Below, one piece after another: positions 1 to 12,200 of a stretch of 64,000 nt of DNA; the first letter of the stretch is position 1; each line of letters begins with the position of its first letter. The notes beneath the pieces were generated by a model that was given only the letters and a program-made list of their open reading frames with translations, was not told where the DNA came from and ran no database searches. Made by a program: the position numbers and the translations under genes. This DNA is from Aspidapion aeneum. Its lineage: Eukaryota > Arthropoda > Insecta > Coleoptera > Brentidae. Location: positions 5,550,931 to 5,614,930 of the forward strand of contig OY755047.1 of NCBI GenBank assembly GCA_963576565.1, read 5' to 3'.

Positions 1-91
1 GTACTTAAGTCCCTAATTTTAGAGACTAAAGTGACTTTTAATCACTAGGGATAAAACTATCAAGGCACACCCAGATTTTTTTTAAATGCAT

Positions 92-876
92 TTTTAGTCT
101 AACCCTAACAAAGGTAATAGCATAGTTATAGGATGCAGGAGGGTGGTCGAGACCTTAGGGGGGTGTAAGAGGTGGTATTGACCCTCAAAAGTAGTTCCGC
201 GGAGCTCATTTAGTACTTTTCAAGACAAGTATCATAATTATGAGTAGTAATGCCTTTTAAACTAAAAACGAAAATTTTCAGAAAATATTGAAGTAATGTT
301 ATTTTAAATACTTGCAGATGACATGCCACAGGCAAAAAATTTTTAAATACAAAAGGAACATTTTTAAACAAAAATCGATACAAGAAAAGTTGATAGTTTT
401 AAGGTAAAATTGATTAAATAATACTTTTAACTAACCCTGTTTTTAACCAAAATCGAATGCCAACATAAAACTTGTGTATCATATTGGATTAAAATCGTTT
501 GAGGTGTTCTTGAGTTATCGTTTATTGAGACAGACAATTTATTTTATTATCCGATCTAGGTGTTTTAAGAACTAAATAACTCACATTTAATAAAATTTTA
601 AAAATAAAATGTTTATGTTTTTAATAGTCCACTTCTTGTATGGTGACAAGTCAAGTAATAATTCTCACCCTAAAAAAATGTTTCAGATTGTCCGCCCCTT
701 GACGAGTGCGATCGCGTGCGCCTGTAGTAAGTTATCAAGGTTACCTTTGACAACGCTGCAAAGCTTTCTGCGGGACTCGGGCGTATCGCTGTCTCTTTTT
801 AATAAATGCTAGACTCTATCTGTTTTTTATCCTCTTATGGAAATTTATACCCCTAGATTTGAACTTGTTTACGCGG
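92..876. repeat. Dispersed repeat, copy 1 (second copy at 49303-50104)
   Basis: About 785 bp, starting near the words tttagtctaaccctaacaaa and ending near a tttgaacttgtt-like stretch. It matches the segment in the ALIX intron at 49303-50104 in the same orientation, with small indels. Neither copy holds a long ORF, and the 67-residue frame inside is not conserved. I do not recognise the family. It lies in the DHODH intron upstream of the first visible exon. Confidence 0.75.
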
Positions 877-1151
877 TATAACAGGGAGAATTGAGGGGCA
901 TAAGGGCAAGAAATAAAGAAGAAAAATAAGATAACAAAAAGATTTTATCTCAGGCTGGATTTGAACCAGCCTGATAAGTAAATAAATTAATTTTTTCTAA
1001 AATTATTTTTCTATACTAAAGTACATAAAATAGTTTATAATAATGATGTTTATAAAGAGTTTTTTAATCCCTCAGTGAATCAAATAAGCTTTTTGCATTG
1101 GGATTAAAAGTACCACTTTAGTCCCTAGGTTTATAAAGTGCTATTTTCATG

Positions 1152-1420
1152 TTTTATAGTTGTAGAGTGGAAAGGCTAAGTGATCTAAGTGCCAAAAAGC
1201 ATTTTTGTGGGAAACTATAAAACTGTACAATTTATGCAAGCGGACTTACAGATAACGTCATTTTAAATATGCCATATAGAGCATAAGGTGGGGAAATGAC
1301 ACTTAGATCTTATAGCCCCGTATTGGCCGTGACACCTACATCATTTTGGGTGGAAAATCCAAAATTTGTATATTTTGGCACTTAGATCATTTAGCCCGGC
1401 CACTCTACAGTTATAAATCA
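1152..1420. repeat. Small foldback element (MITE-like) just before the DHODH exon
   Basis: The left arm (around 1152-1200, containing tagttgtagagtgg and gatctaagtgccaaaa) is the reverse complement of the right arm (around 1375-1420, containing ttttggcacttagatc and ccactctacagttata). The element is about 270 bp and ends some 20 bp before the DHODH exon at 1442, so it sits where that intron's branch point would be expected. Confidence 0.7.
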
Positions 1421-1441
1421 AGTTTTTTTTTCAATTTTTAG

Positions 1442-3207
1442 CACATAAAAGTGTTTGGCAGAGACTTTCCAAATCCTATAGGCATCGCAGCAGGCTTCGA
1501 CAAAGACGCCAGAGCCATTCTGGGGCTGAAGGACATAGGTTTTGGTTTTGTTGAAGTTGGTTCAGTCACACCTTTACCCCAATCTGGAAACGAAAGGCCC
1601 AGGGTTTTTCGTTTAAAAGAGGATCTTGCTATTATCAATAGGTATGTACAGGGTGATTCCAATTGGCCACTTTTGAGTGGAAAGCGTACTTTTAGGATAG
1701 ATAGAGGAAAACTAACCCCCTCTTTGCAAGCCTAAAATTTCAGGACAAGATTTTTGGTGAAATAAGAAAAAAGTTGCGCTATTCTAAGCCCATTCTAAGG
1801 ATTTTTTAAAATATCGAGCAAAAACTAAGAATTGTGTTTTTGGAAAAATTGAAATATCGCCGCCATCTTGCCAACAAATTTAATGAAATTTGGTAGTTTT
1901 GTATAAGCAACTACGGCCAATTGAATGACGTTAACAATTTTTTTCTAGGCCTTCTAGTTTTTTTGAAACCATAGCCAACTTTGTTGTTTCTTATGACCGC
2001 CATATTGGATTTATACTTCAATAAATAGAGCAAAAAAGGAGGTTTTTAACCGTGTATACTAAGCTTATCCTTAGATGAAGGAAAATGTGAATTTATAAAA
2101 AAAATTGTTTTTCACTTAGTTGGCTCTGAAACAAATGGCGTAGTTGTGTTTGTTGTCATACCTACGTAAATACCTTTCAAAACTTTTCCATTTATTTGAT
2201 TTATATGCAAATCTTTAAGCCCTTATTTTTTCATTTTTCTCTGGCTAAGAAATAATGCAATTTCTTAAAATCTATCTTTTATTTCTGAAACAAAAGTTTG
2301 CATTTATTATTTAATTTAAAATAAAACTAAAAACCGATAACGAAGCATTGAATTAAATAAGCAAATGTTCAAAAATTCCACCGTTGTTATTCATGCAAAT
2401 CCTGCATCGATGAATTAGAGACATGCATGCATCTTTAACCATTTGTTCAGAAATTTCTTCTATGGCTTGAACAACGGCCGCCTCAAGTTCTTCTATTGTA
2501 TTATGAGTAGTAGAATAAACTTTATCCTTTAAGTATCCTCAAATACAAAAAACAAGAGGCGTAAGGTCCGGCCAGGCAACTGGACCTCAATTCCCGATTC
2601 AGTTATTTCCATGTTGCTGATTCAAATAGTCGGTTATGATTCTTGCATTATATGGAGGTGCTCCATCTTGCTGGAACCACATATTTGCTACATCTTGAAG
2701 AGGCAAATTTTCTAAAATTTGGTCAACATAATTTTGTAGAATATATCGAGGTGCCGTCAAATGTGTCCGTTTATGACTCCTAGCCATACATTCAAACCCC
2801 ACCTAACTTGATGGTGCACCTCACGATTTAAGAACGGATTTTCATCGGCCCAGTACACGTAGTTATGTCTGTTAAACACTCCGCAGTTTGTAAACCTGCT
2901 TTCATCAGACCATCCTTAAGCGGAAATTGACGGTTAAACAACGGGCAAAACAAGGTTCTTCTTTCTAAAAGCCTTTTTCCTCGCAGTAACTACAAGTTAC
3001 CAGGTAACCTGGTTACTCGTTTTCTGTTTTTCTTCGCTGAGTAACACTAACTATGACGTCACGAGTAACCACACAGTGTAACCAGCCTAGCAGACGTGGT
3101 TGCTGAAATATTTTGAGGTTAAGATCGTTTTGTTTTGTTTTTTTTTCAAAATGTTTGATTTTAATCATTGACTTCTATACCCTACAGGGCGTTATACAAC
3201 TCAATGA

Positions 3208-3256
<49 letters not shown>

Positions 3257-6200
3257 CCAACGAATTATGTTTGGTAACGGTAGAAAATGAAGCACATCCC
3301 TTGAAGTTGGTCCTATATCAATTCAACTGCAACTAGTCTTAAAATGTACTGCATTTGGTGTTCTGTGGTACTGCGGCCTTTCCACAATACCAAAGGAGCA
3401 CCCTGTTTCCACCCCGATTCAAAAAACGCATCAGGCAACGCTGCATTTAAAACTGGTGTAAATCCATGTCCCGTGATACGTTTTTTGAATCGGGGTGGGC
3501 ATGCATTGGTGGAAACAATTAATTATTTTCTGCATTTCGGAAGCTCCTGGTAAAAACAAACAATTGGAAATGTCATCCACAGCTGACTGTCTGACGTCAT
3601 ACAGCGGTTACTCCGAGTAACCGTGACGTCATTTCGAGTAACTTAAATGAGTGACTTGTAACCTCGAGGAAAAAGGCTTTTTGTCACCATCTCGGAGTGC
3701 TTAACTAATATGTGTTGAATATGGATTATACTTAAATTTTTTAGGAATTCTTTGTGCAGTTGATTTGGGTACTTCAACATTATTTTCCAGTTCAGGAAGG
3801 GAGATGCGAGGATTGTCAACGACACTTTGTTAAACCGAAGCTTTAATATTTTCATCAGGTTGTCGATTACGATTTTGTTTTTAAAGGAACCATATTCAAT
3901 TAAATTATTTAAAGTATTCTAAAGATTGACAAACCTGGTTGTCGTCTAGTACATATCTCGAGCTCTTCCAGCATTCTTACACAAAATATAACATTCATAC
4001 ATACCAATGAATACACGACTCTTGTATTCATTGATACATACCAATGAATACAGTATTCATTGTACAGCGTGTCCCATTTTCGATGGGATTAAATGGGAAA
4101 CTCGTTTATTATTAAAGATATTGATTTTCTGATTGCACCTTACCGTGCTCTTTTTTTGAGCCCTTAAAAATGGCTTAATCAGATTTTTTCTATACCCCGT
4201 AGTTTCGCTATTACCGGGAGTTTTTGAAAAAATTGTATTTTTAATAACCCCTTGTATCTCGCTTATTTTGCGAGATATTTTTATTCTGTAAAAACCTTTT
4301 CATGGCAACTTTTTTAGAAGAAAATAATGACGTTGTCAACTTTTTAAAATATTGTTTAGTTTTTGAGATATGGTATTTATCATAAAAAAATTAAATACGG
4401 ACCTGGACTTTTTTTTATTACTATTTTGATTGGTTTCATGCTAGTATTATCATAAAATAATAAAAATTTTAAAATTTTTTGTTTTAACGTAAAAAAAAAA
4501 TTAATATTTAAAAAAAAATTAGTCCGAACCTGGATAATTTTAACATAAATATAAATTAAAAATTGCTAGATAAACAATTTTTAATTTAACTGTTTTGATA
4601 CTTAGCATATTAAAATGGTTTTACGTTAATTTACAGATTTATTTAAAACAAAGTCTACGAAAAATACAAAAAGAAACAAATTATAAAAAATAACTAATTT
4701 TTCTGATTACCTTTATGTGTAAGACATTGTTGGCATTTTTGGGTAATTTTTCTTAACGCATTTTGCATAAAAATATTTCTGCCATTTAAATATTGGGATT
4801 TTGTTGCTTGAATGAAGCAGTCAAACATATCACATTTTTCAAAATCTGGATATGGTCGATTTCTAGCCAGTTTAAAATAATTGTAAGCTATTCACAAAAA
4901 TGACAAGTAAAATGACAATGTCAATTCCACGCTTTTGTTTTGTAAATTTCACGACCTGCTGTCCTACCATCAAATAATTAGTATGATATTATTTTTGTAA
5001 CTTTTTAACGTTTTTTACTTTATTTATAAATCTTTTAATTATCATTTCAAAACAGATAAACTAAAAATCGTTCAACTAGTGTGTCTTGCAATTTTTAATT
5101 TATAATTACGTTGGAAATTTCCAGGTTCGGACTATAATTTTTTTTTCAAATATAAAATAGTTTTTTTTAACCTTAAATCAAAAAAATATTAAAGTTTTAT
5201 CATTTTAAGGTAATAATAGCATGGAACCAATGAAAGTAGTAATAAAAAAAATCCAGGTCCGTATTTAATTTTTTTATGATAAATACCATATCTCAAAAAC
5301 TAAACAATATTTTAAAAAATTGACAACATCATTATTTTGCTCTAAAAAAGTTGCCATAGAAAGGTTTTTACAGAATAAAAATATCTTGCAAAATAAGAGA
5401 GATACAAGGAATTAATTAAAATGCAATTTTTTCAAAAACTCCCTGTATTAGCGAAACCACGGGGTATAGCAAAAATCTGATTGCACCATTTTAAAGGGCT
5501 CCAAAAAAGAGCACGGTAAGGTGCAATCAGAAAATCGATATCTTTAATAATAACCGAGTTTCCCATTTAATCCCATCGAAAATGGGACACGCTGTACATA
5601 CCTACTTTCTCCCGATTTGGAAACCTTTCCTTGTTAAATTTGATTGATAATGTGACTTAAAGAAAATCTTAAGTAATTTACAAACATTAAAACTCCAACA
5701 GTTAAATCAAATAAATGATAAAGTTTTGACAGATAGTTACGTAGGTATGACAACAAACGCAACTACGGCCTTTGTTTCACAGCCAACCATTGGGGGAGTC
5801 CTATGTCCAAAAATGGATTGGGAAGGCTAAATGGAGATAGAAATGGAGATCTGTGATCTATTCGGCTGTTAATTAAAGATACTTTTACTACCCAGTGCTC
5901 AATGCTATCGAAAGCTTTTTCAAAGTCTACATCCTCACACCCTGTCTAAAAAATAAAAACAAAAAAATAGTTTTATGTTACTTTCTAATTTTAGGTATGG
6001 CTTCAACAGTGAAGGTCACACACAAGTCCTTCAGCGTGTAAAAAACGTCAAACACAACCCCGAAAAACCCATAGTAGGCGTCAATTTGGGTAAAAACAAG
6101 ACAGCACAAGATAGCGTTACAGAATATGTACAAGGTGTTAAAAAATTTGGACCTGTGTGTGATTACTTGGTCATCAATGTCAGTAGTCCAAACACGCCAA

Positions 6201-9200
6201 ACTTAAGAGCCTTACAAAACAAAGAGAACTTAAAAGATTTGTTAATACCCATTGTAGAAGCCAGGAATAATTTAAGTTGTGAAAATAAGCCTCCTTTATT
6301 GTTGAAACTGGCTCCGGACCTAACTCAACAGGTTTGTAAAAAGAAGTTTGATTAAAGTAATGCCTTCCCAACTAAAAGAAGCAATAAAATTCCATTAGAA
6401 ACGTAAAGTTTAGTACCCGTGAATAATTTGTTCCTCGGGTCAATGCATATTGCATTTTTTCCACCTTCACAACTTTTTATATCGAGTCAGCGAGGTGTGA
6501 GGCAAAAATACCACATTTTAAGTTGTACATTAAAGATTCCCTTGAGGACGAAACAGTTAACTGTCAACCCTTAATAGTTGTCCATTAGATCTTGGACTCC
6601 CGTGGGTGTACAGGGTGTCTCATTATATTTTTTCCCACCCTTTTAGACCATTAATAATTGATGTAGGAATATAAAAGAAATTGTGTTCGAATTCGTGAAA
6701 TTTTTACTTTTAAATTGCATCGTGACTTTATTCCTGATGCTTACCGTATTTGACAGGCGCTCAAATTTATAGTTTTTGTAAATTGGATGCTCCTTATATT
6801 ATTTAATTAATAGATTAGGCTTGAAATATACTTTCCAAAAATACCCCATATGTCGCAGTTTTGATAAATAGTTTCTGAAATATTAGCGATAAATTTTTAA
6901 ATGATAAAAAAATAACATTACCACTTTTGTGTTAATTTCAGTGTCCTTATTTTGAATTATGTTAGTCCCCATCACAGTATACTAATTATTTATAGTAAGG
7001 AAAGCACCCCGGCCTTGTCATAATACTGTTATACATACCCCCTGTATACATTAGTTCGGAATACAAAGTTCGAGAGGCGCTTATTACAGACCGTCACTTA
7101 GGGTCACTGCATCACGAAGACGTAGTGTCTTCTATGGAGACGCCAGGCTTCCAGGATGCAGTGACCCTAACCGTCACCCCTGGTATAAAAATATTATGTA
7201 CAGGGTGGGGCATTTTCATTGGTTTTATAGGGTACAGGCTAAACGGTAAGAGATACAAAAAACTGACATACATGTCCCGTCTTCTTTTTTAGTGTCTTTT
7301 TTAATGGCGCCCTCAAACCTACGCTAACTGTATTGGTTTAGCAGATATAGGGTGATTCTCAAAAATTGGCGATTTTTATTATCTCTTATTACTCGGTTAT
7401 TTATGGAGATATAAAAAATCTTCAAATACAAAAGTTTTATGATTTTCTACATAAAATCCAGTGGCGTAACCAGAAAAATTAAAAATGTTTTAGTTTTCAA
7501 GATATTATCAAAAGTAACATTTTGTTAAATGGAACACCCAGTATGTAAGTATCTCAGATAATTGCAGTTTTTCTTGTGATTACAATGATATATAACACTG
7601 AATACTTTTCTTTGTCCTAAATAGGTAAAATACGGAAAAATATTTTTTTTATAGTTCGTTATGAATTGATTCAATATTTTTTTATTTTATAATAGGTATA
7701 TTCAGAACCTACTTAACAAGAATATTAAGATATTACTAAACTATAAGAACAACAACATAAATTTGTAATAAGAACTAAATAGTTATTATAAAAATTAGTT
7801 ACAAGAAGTGCTCAAACTGTCTCCCATTCTGCTCAATGCATTTTTCTACTCGACTTGTAACCGAACGAGTGGCGTTATAGCTGCCAATATTTGGTACTAT
7901 CTCAATGCAAATAATAAAATTTTCCCTAAGTTCCTCTACATTGTTACTTCGTGTTTTATAAATTTCATTTTTGATAAATCCCCAAAAATAAAAGTCGAGG
8001 GGGGTCAGGCCGGGAGAACGCGGGGGCCATCGGCTTGGCCCATATGTACCAATCCAATTTTCATCAAAATTGGCAGTTAGCAAGTTCCTTATCATATGGC
8101 TATTATGTGCTGGAGCACCGTCTTGTTGAAAATAAATGTTATTTATTTCACCTAATGGCATGTTATCCAACTCTATTATTACATATTCTTCCAAAATTTG
8201 TCTGTATCCTTCTGCATTCAAGTTTTCATTAAAAAGCCTGTAGTTAAACACTCTATTTCGATACAGCGCTACCCATGCATGGAATCCAAACCGCCCTTGT
8301 TGTGCCCTGGCCACCATCTGATGAGGATTTATGTTTGACCAATATCGATTATTATGTCGATTAAACATTCCTTCGCTAGATATGCAAATTCCAATTGCAA
8401 AATTCGAAATGCCGTTGTTCATCTCCAGGATGTAAAGTATGAACCTATCTTATTTTATAAGGTTTATACTTATGCTTTTTCAATATTCTTAAAACTCTAC
8501 GTTTACTTATACCAATATCATTCTCTATATTACGACTAGATACCGTAGGATCAGCAGCAACACAAGCCAACGTGTTTATTTCATCCGTTTCTCTATTTTC
8601 TTTATTGTAAATTTTATTTCTTGGTTTTCCAAATGACCCATACTTACTTAAATTGACGTCGTTTCGGATAACGGTCAAAATTTAGTGTAAGTGCTGCATC
8701 TCTATTTTTATTAGATTCAATATAGCACTCAAACATGTTTAACTTTTCATAGTTTTGATAAAGATTCATCCTAGACAAAAGTAAGAACAACAAAGCAAAA
8801 ACAATACTTAATTGACGTTTGACTTTGTGACAAGTTAAAAAAGCAAAACAAAAGTTCATCCCATCCATAGCCAACAACAAAAAAAATATTTTTTCGTATT
8901 TTACCTATTTAGGACAAAGAAAAGTGTTATATATCGCTGTAATTGCAAGAAAAAATTCAATTTTTTGAGGTACTTACATACAGGGTGTACCGTTTAAAAA
9001 ATGTTACTTTTGATAATATCTTGAAAACTAAAACATTTTTAATTTTTCTGGTTACGCCACTGGATTTTATGTAGAAAATCATAAAACTTTTGTATTTGAA
9101 GTTTTTTTCTATCTCCATAAATAACCGAGTAATAAGAGATAATAAAAATCGCCAATTTTTGAGAATCACCCTATATCTGCTAAACCAATACAGTTAGCGT

Positions 9201-12200
9201 AGATTTGAGGGCGCCATTAAAAAAGACACTAAAAAAGAAGACGGGACATGTATGTCAGTTTTTTGTATCTCTTACCGTTTAGCCTGTACCCTATAAAACC
9301 AAATAAAATATTTTAAATTTTTCTGGGTACGCCACTGAATTATACGTACAAAATCATAAAACTTTTGTATTTGAAGAATTTTTCTGTCTCCATAAATAAA
9401 CGAGTAATAAAAGATAATAAAAATCGGCAATTTTTGAGAATCACCCTGTATCTGCTAAATTAATCTAGTTAGCCTCGATTTGATGACGCCATTAAAAAAT
9501 ACACTAAAAAAGAGGACTGGACACGTATGTCAGTTTTTTTGTATCTCTTACCGTTTAGCCTGTACCCTATAAAACCAACGAAAATGACGCTAAACATTTC
9601 GCCGCCATTTTGGATTTTGGCCATTTTTATTTTTTCTTCTAAACTGCTTATTTTTAAGAAAATCTGTAATAACATAAAATAAAGACCAACTAATAGCCTA
9701 TAAAATGAGACATCACTGAGTTCTCTGGGTAGTACCCTTGCTGAAATACGAATCGTGAAGTGTGAGCAGTACACCCGTTTCCTAAGTATTTCCATAGTAT
9801 AAGCAAAATAAACCGAAATTATTCAGTTTTGTTATTTTCCCAAATAGCGTCACAGAATATGTACAAGGTGTTTAAAAATTTGGACTTGTGTGTGATTATT
9901 TGGTCATTAGTATTAGTAGTCCAAACACGTCAAACTTAAGGGCATTACAGAACAAGGAGAACTTAAAAGATTTGTTAAAACCCCCCCAGGAATAATTTAA
10001 GTTGTGAAAATAAGCCTCCTTTATTGTTAAAACTGGCTCCGAACCTAACTCAACAGGTTTGTAAAAGGGAGTTTGATTAAAATAATGCCTTTCCCACTAA
10101 AAGAAGTAATAATAGGCCAGTCATTAAAGTGAAAAAAAGACCCCCAGCGTGCAAAAGGTTGTGTAGTTGCTATTTTGACATATTTTATGTTGTTCACATT
10201 GGAGTTCTAAAAAAAAATTTGAGTTTTCGACTTTGGGGGGGGGGGCTGCTCCCTCTGTCAACGTGGATTTAGTGTACCCGAAAAGGTTTTTTTTTTAAAT
10301 TACTTGGTCCCTGTTCATTTAAGAAACAACAGTTTTAAACCAAAGTTAAAGACAATGAAATTTCCTACAAAAACGCTTTTGAACGTTTTTTTGTCAGACA
10401 AATGGTTTTCGAGTTAGGACGCTAAACATTTCGCCGCCATTTTGGATTTTGATGAATTTTTTTATTTAGTAGCCTTTAACTTTAAAACTGCTTATTTTTA
10501 AGAAAATGTGTAATCACATAAAATAAAGACCAACTAATAGCCTATAAAATGAGACATCACTGAGTTCTCTGGGTAGTACCCTTGCTGAAATACGAATCCT
10601 GAAGTTTGAGCAGTACACCCGTTTCCTAAATATTTCCATAGTATAAGCAAAATAAACCGAAATTATTCCGTTTTGTTATTTTCCCAAATAACAAGATAGC
10701 GTTACAGAATATGTACAAGGTGTTCAAAAATTTGGACCTGTGTGTGATTATTTGGTCATCAATATCAGTAGTCCAAACACACCAAACTTAAGAGCCTTAC
10801 AAAATAAGGAGAACTTAAAAGATTTGTTGAAACCGATTGTAGAAGCCAGGAATAACTTAAGTTGTGAAAATAAGCCTCCTATATTGTTGAAACTGGCTCC
10901 GGACCTAACTCAACAGGTTTGTAAAAAGAAGTTTGATTAAAGTAATGCCTTCCCAACTAAAAGAAGCAATAAAATTCCATTAGAAACGTAAAGTTTAGTA
11001 CCCGTGAATAATTTGTTCCTCGGGTCAATGCATATTGCATTTTTTCCACCTTCACAACTTTTTATATCGAGTCAGCGAGGTGTGAGGCAAAAATACCACA
11101 TTTTAAGTTGTACATTAAAGATTCCCTTGAGGACGAAACAGTTAACTGTCAACCCTTAATAGTTGTCCATTAGATCTTGGACTCCCGTGGGTGTACAGGG
11201 TGTCTCATTATATTTTTTCCCACCCTTTTAGACCATTAATAATTGATGTAGGAATATAAAAGAAATTGTGTTCGAATTCGTGAAATTTTTACTTTTAAAT
11301 TGCATCGTGACTTTATTCCTGATGCTTACCGTATTTGACAGGCGCTCAAATTTATAGTTTTTGTAAATTGGATGCTCCTTATATTATTTAATTAATAGAT
11401 TAGGCTTGGAATATACTTTCCAAAAATACCCCATATGTTGCAATTTTGATAAATAGTTTCTGAAATATTAGCGATAAATTTTTAAATGATAAAAAATAAC
11501 ATTACCACTTTTGTGTTAATTTCAGTGTCCTTATTTCGAACCATGTTATGCCGTATTCCATTGGGGAAATGAGTGCAGCACTAGTGCACAACTGGCTCGG
11601 TGTTTGCATTCCATTGACATGCACTTTTTCAGTTTTCGTATTCCATTGAGGAACTTATGAATTCAGTTTTGCACTGAGTGCGGCTTTTTTGACACCGGCT
11701 CTGAGGGCTCGTGCCGCACCGAAAACTTTTTCCCGCCATTAATTTTAAACGCTTATTATTGTCGTGGGACGTAAAAATGAGTGAAAATAAAGTTGTTAGC
11801 GATTTTTTATTATTTTCTTCGCTGCTAAATAGTAGCAGCGATGAAGATGAAGAAGAACAGTTCTGTGCAATAAAAACAATGAGAACGGAAACCCCAAAAA
11901 TAAAAAACTTTATTGAAAATGTGGTTTACCGATTTAACAACAAACAGGTAAGTAGATTTGTATGGATTTGGTTGACTGGGGCCCTGGGGCTAATTTTCCG
12001 ACAGTTGGGGTTTTCTGGCAGCTATGATTATAAGTAAAAATAAATGTATTTTTTAGTTCAAGAAACACTTTCGGCTCGAAATGAGCACTGCAGAATTTCT
12101 CATAAATAAATTCAAGTAGCCTCAATTTTGTCCAAAAAAAGAACAAGGGGGACGAAACCTCATTAGCGCTGAGGCACATGTCTTGCCATTTTTATGGTAT

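Larger units (their letters stand above)
2118..5790 (-). mobile_element. Mariner-like element remnant, broken by two nested insertions
   Basis: The outer inverted repeats match: 2118-2210 (gttggctctgaaacaaatgg, then gtcatacctacgta) against 5700-5790 (tacgtaggtatgac, then cagccaacc). Inside, 2370-2960 on the minus strand encodes transposase pieces including [14 protein letters not shown], the second DDE-type aspartate block of mariner-family transposases. A minus-strand stretch at 3682-3860 is probably the N-terminal part. Two other elements are inserted (2968-3681 and 4069-5597), and there are stops and frame breaks, so it is dead. Confidence 0.7.
7197..9302 (-). mobile_element. Mariner-like element (DD41D type) inside long inverted arms, inactive
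   Basis: Long inverted arms run from about 7197-7655 and 8880-9302. Landmarks are ggttttatagggtacagg and the cattaaaaaagacac-type words on both sides, and tacccagtatgta/tacatacagggtgta inner ends at about 7540 and 8980. The interior encodes a minus-strand transposase (7799-8422 plus 8445-8678, separate entries). A further partial arm follows at 9303-9580. The inner ends may be the true mariner termini, nested in an older foldback; I cannot settle this by eye. Confidence 0.7.

Noticed and set aside
1451..1735. DHODH exon frame continuing past 1641
   Set aside because: The gtatgt donor at 1642 and the family sequence AIINRYGFN require the splice to 5995; the extra codons do not match the family.
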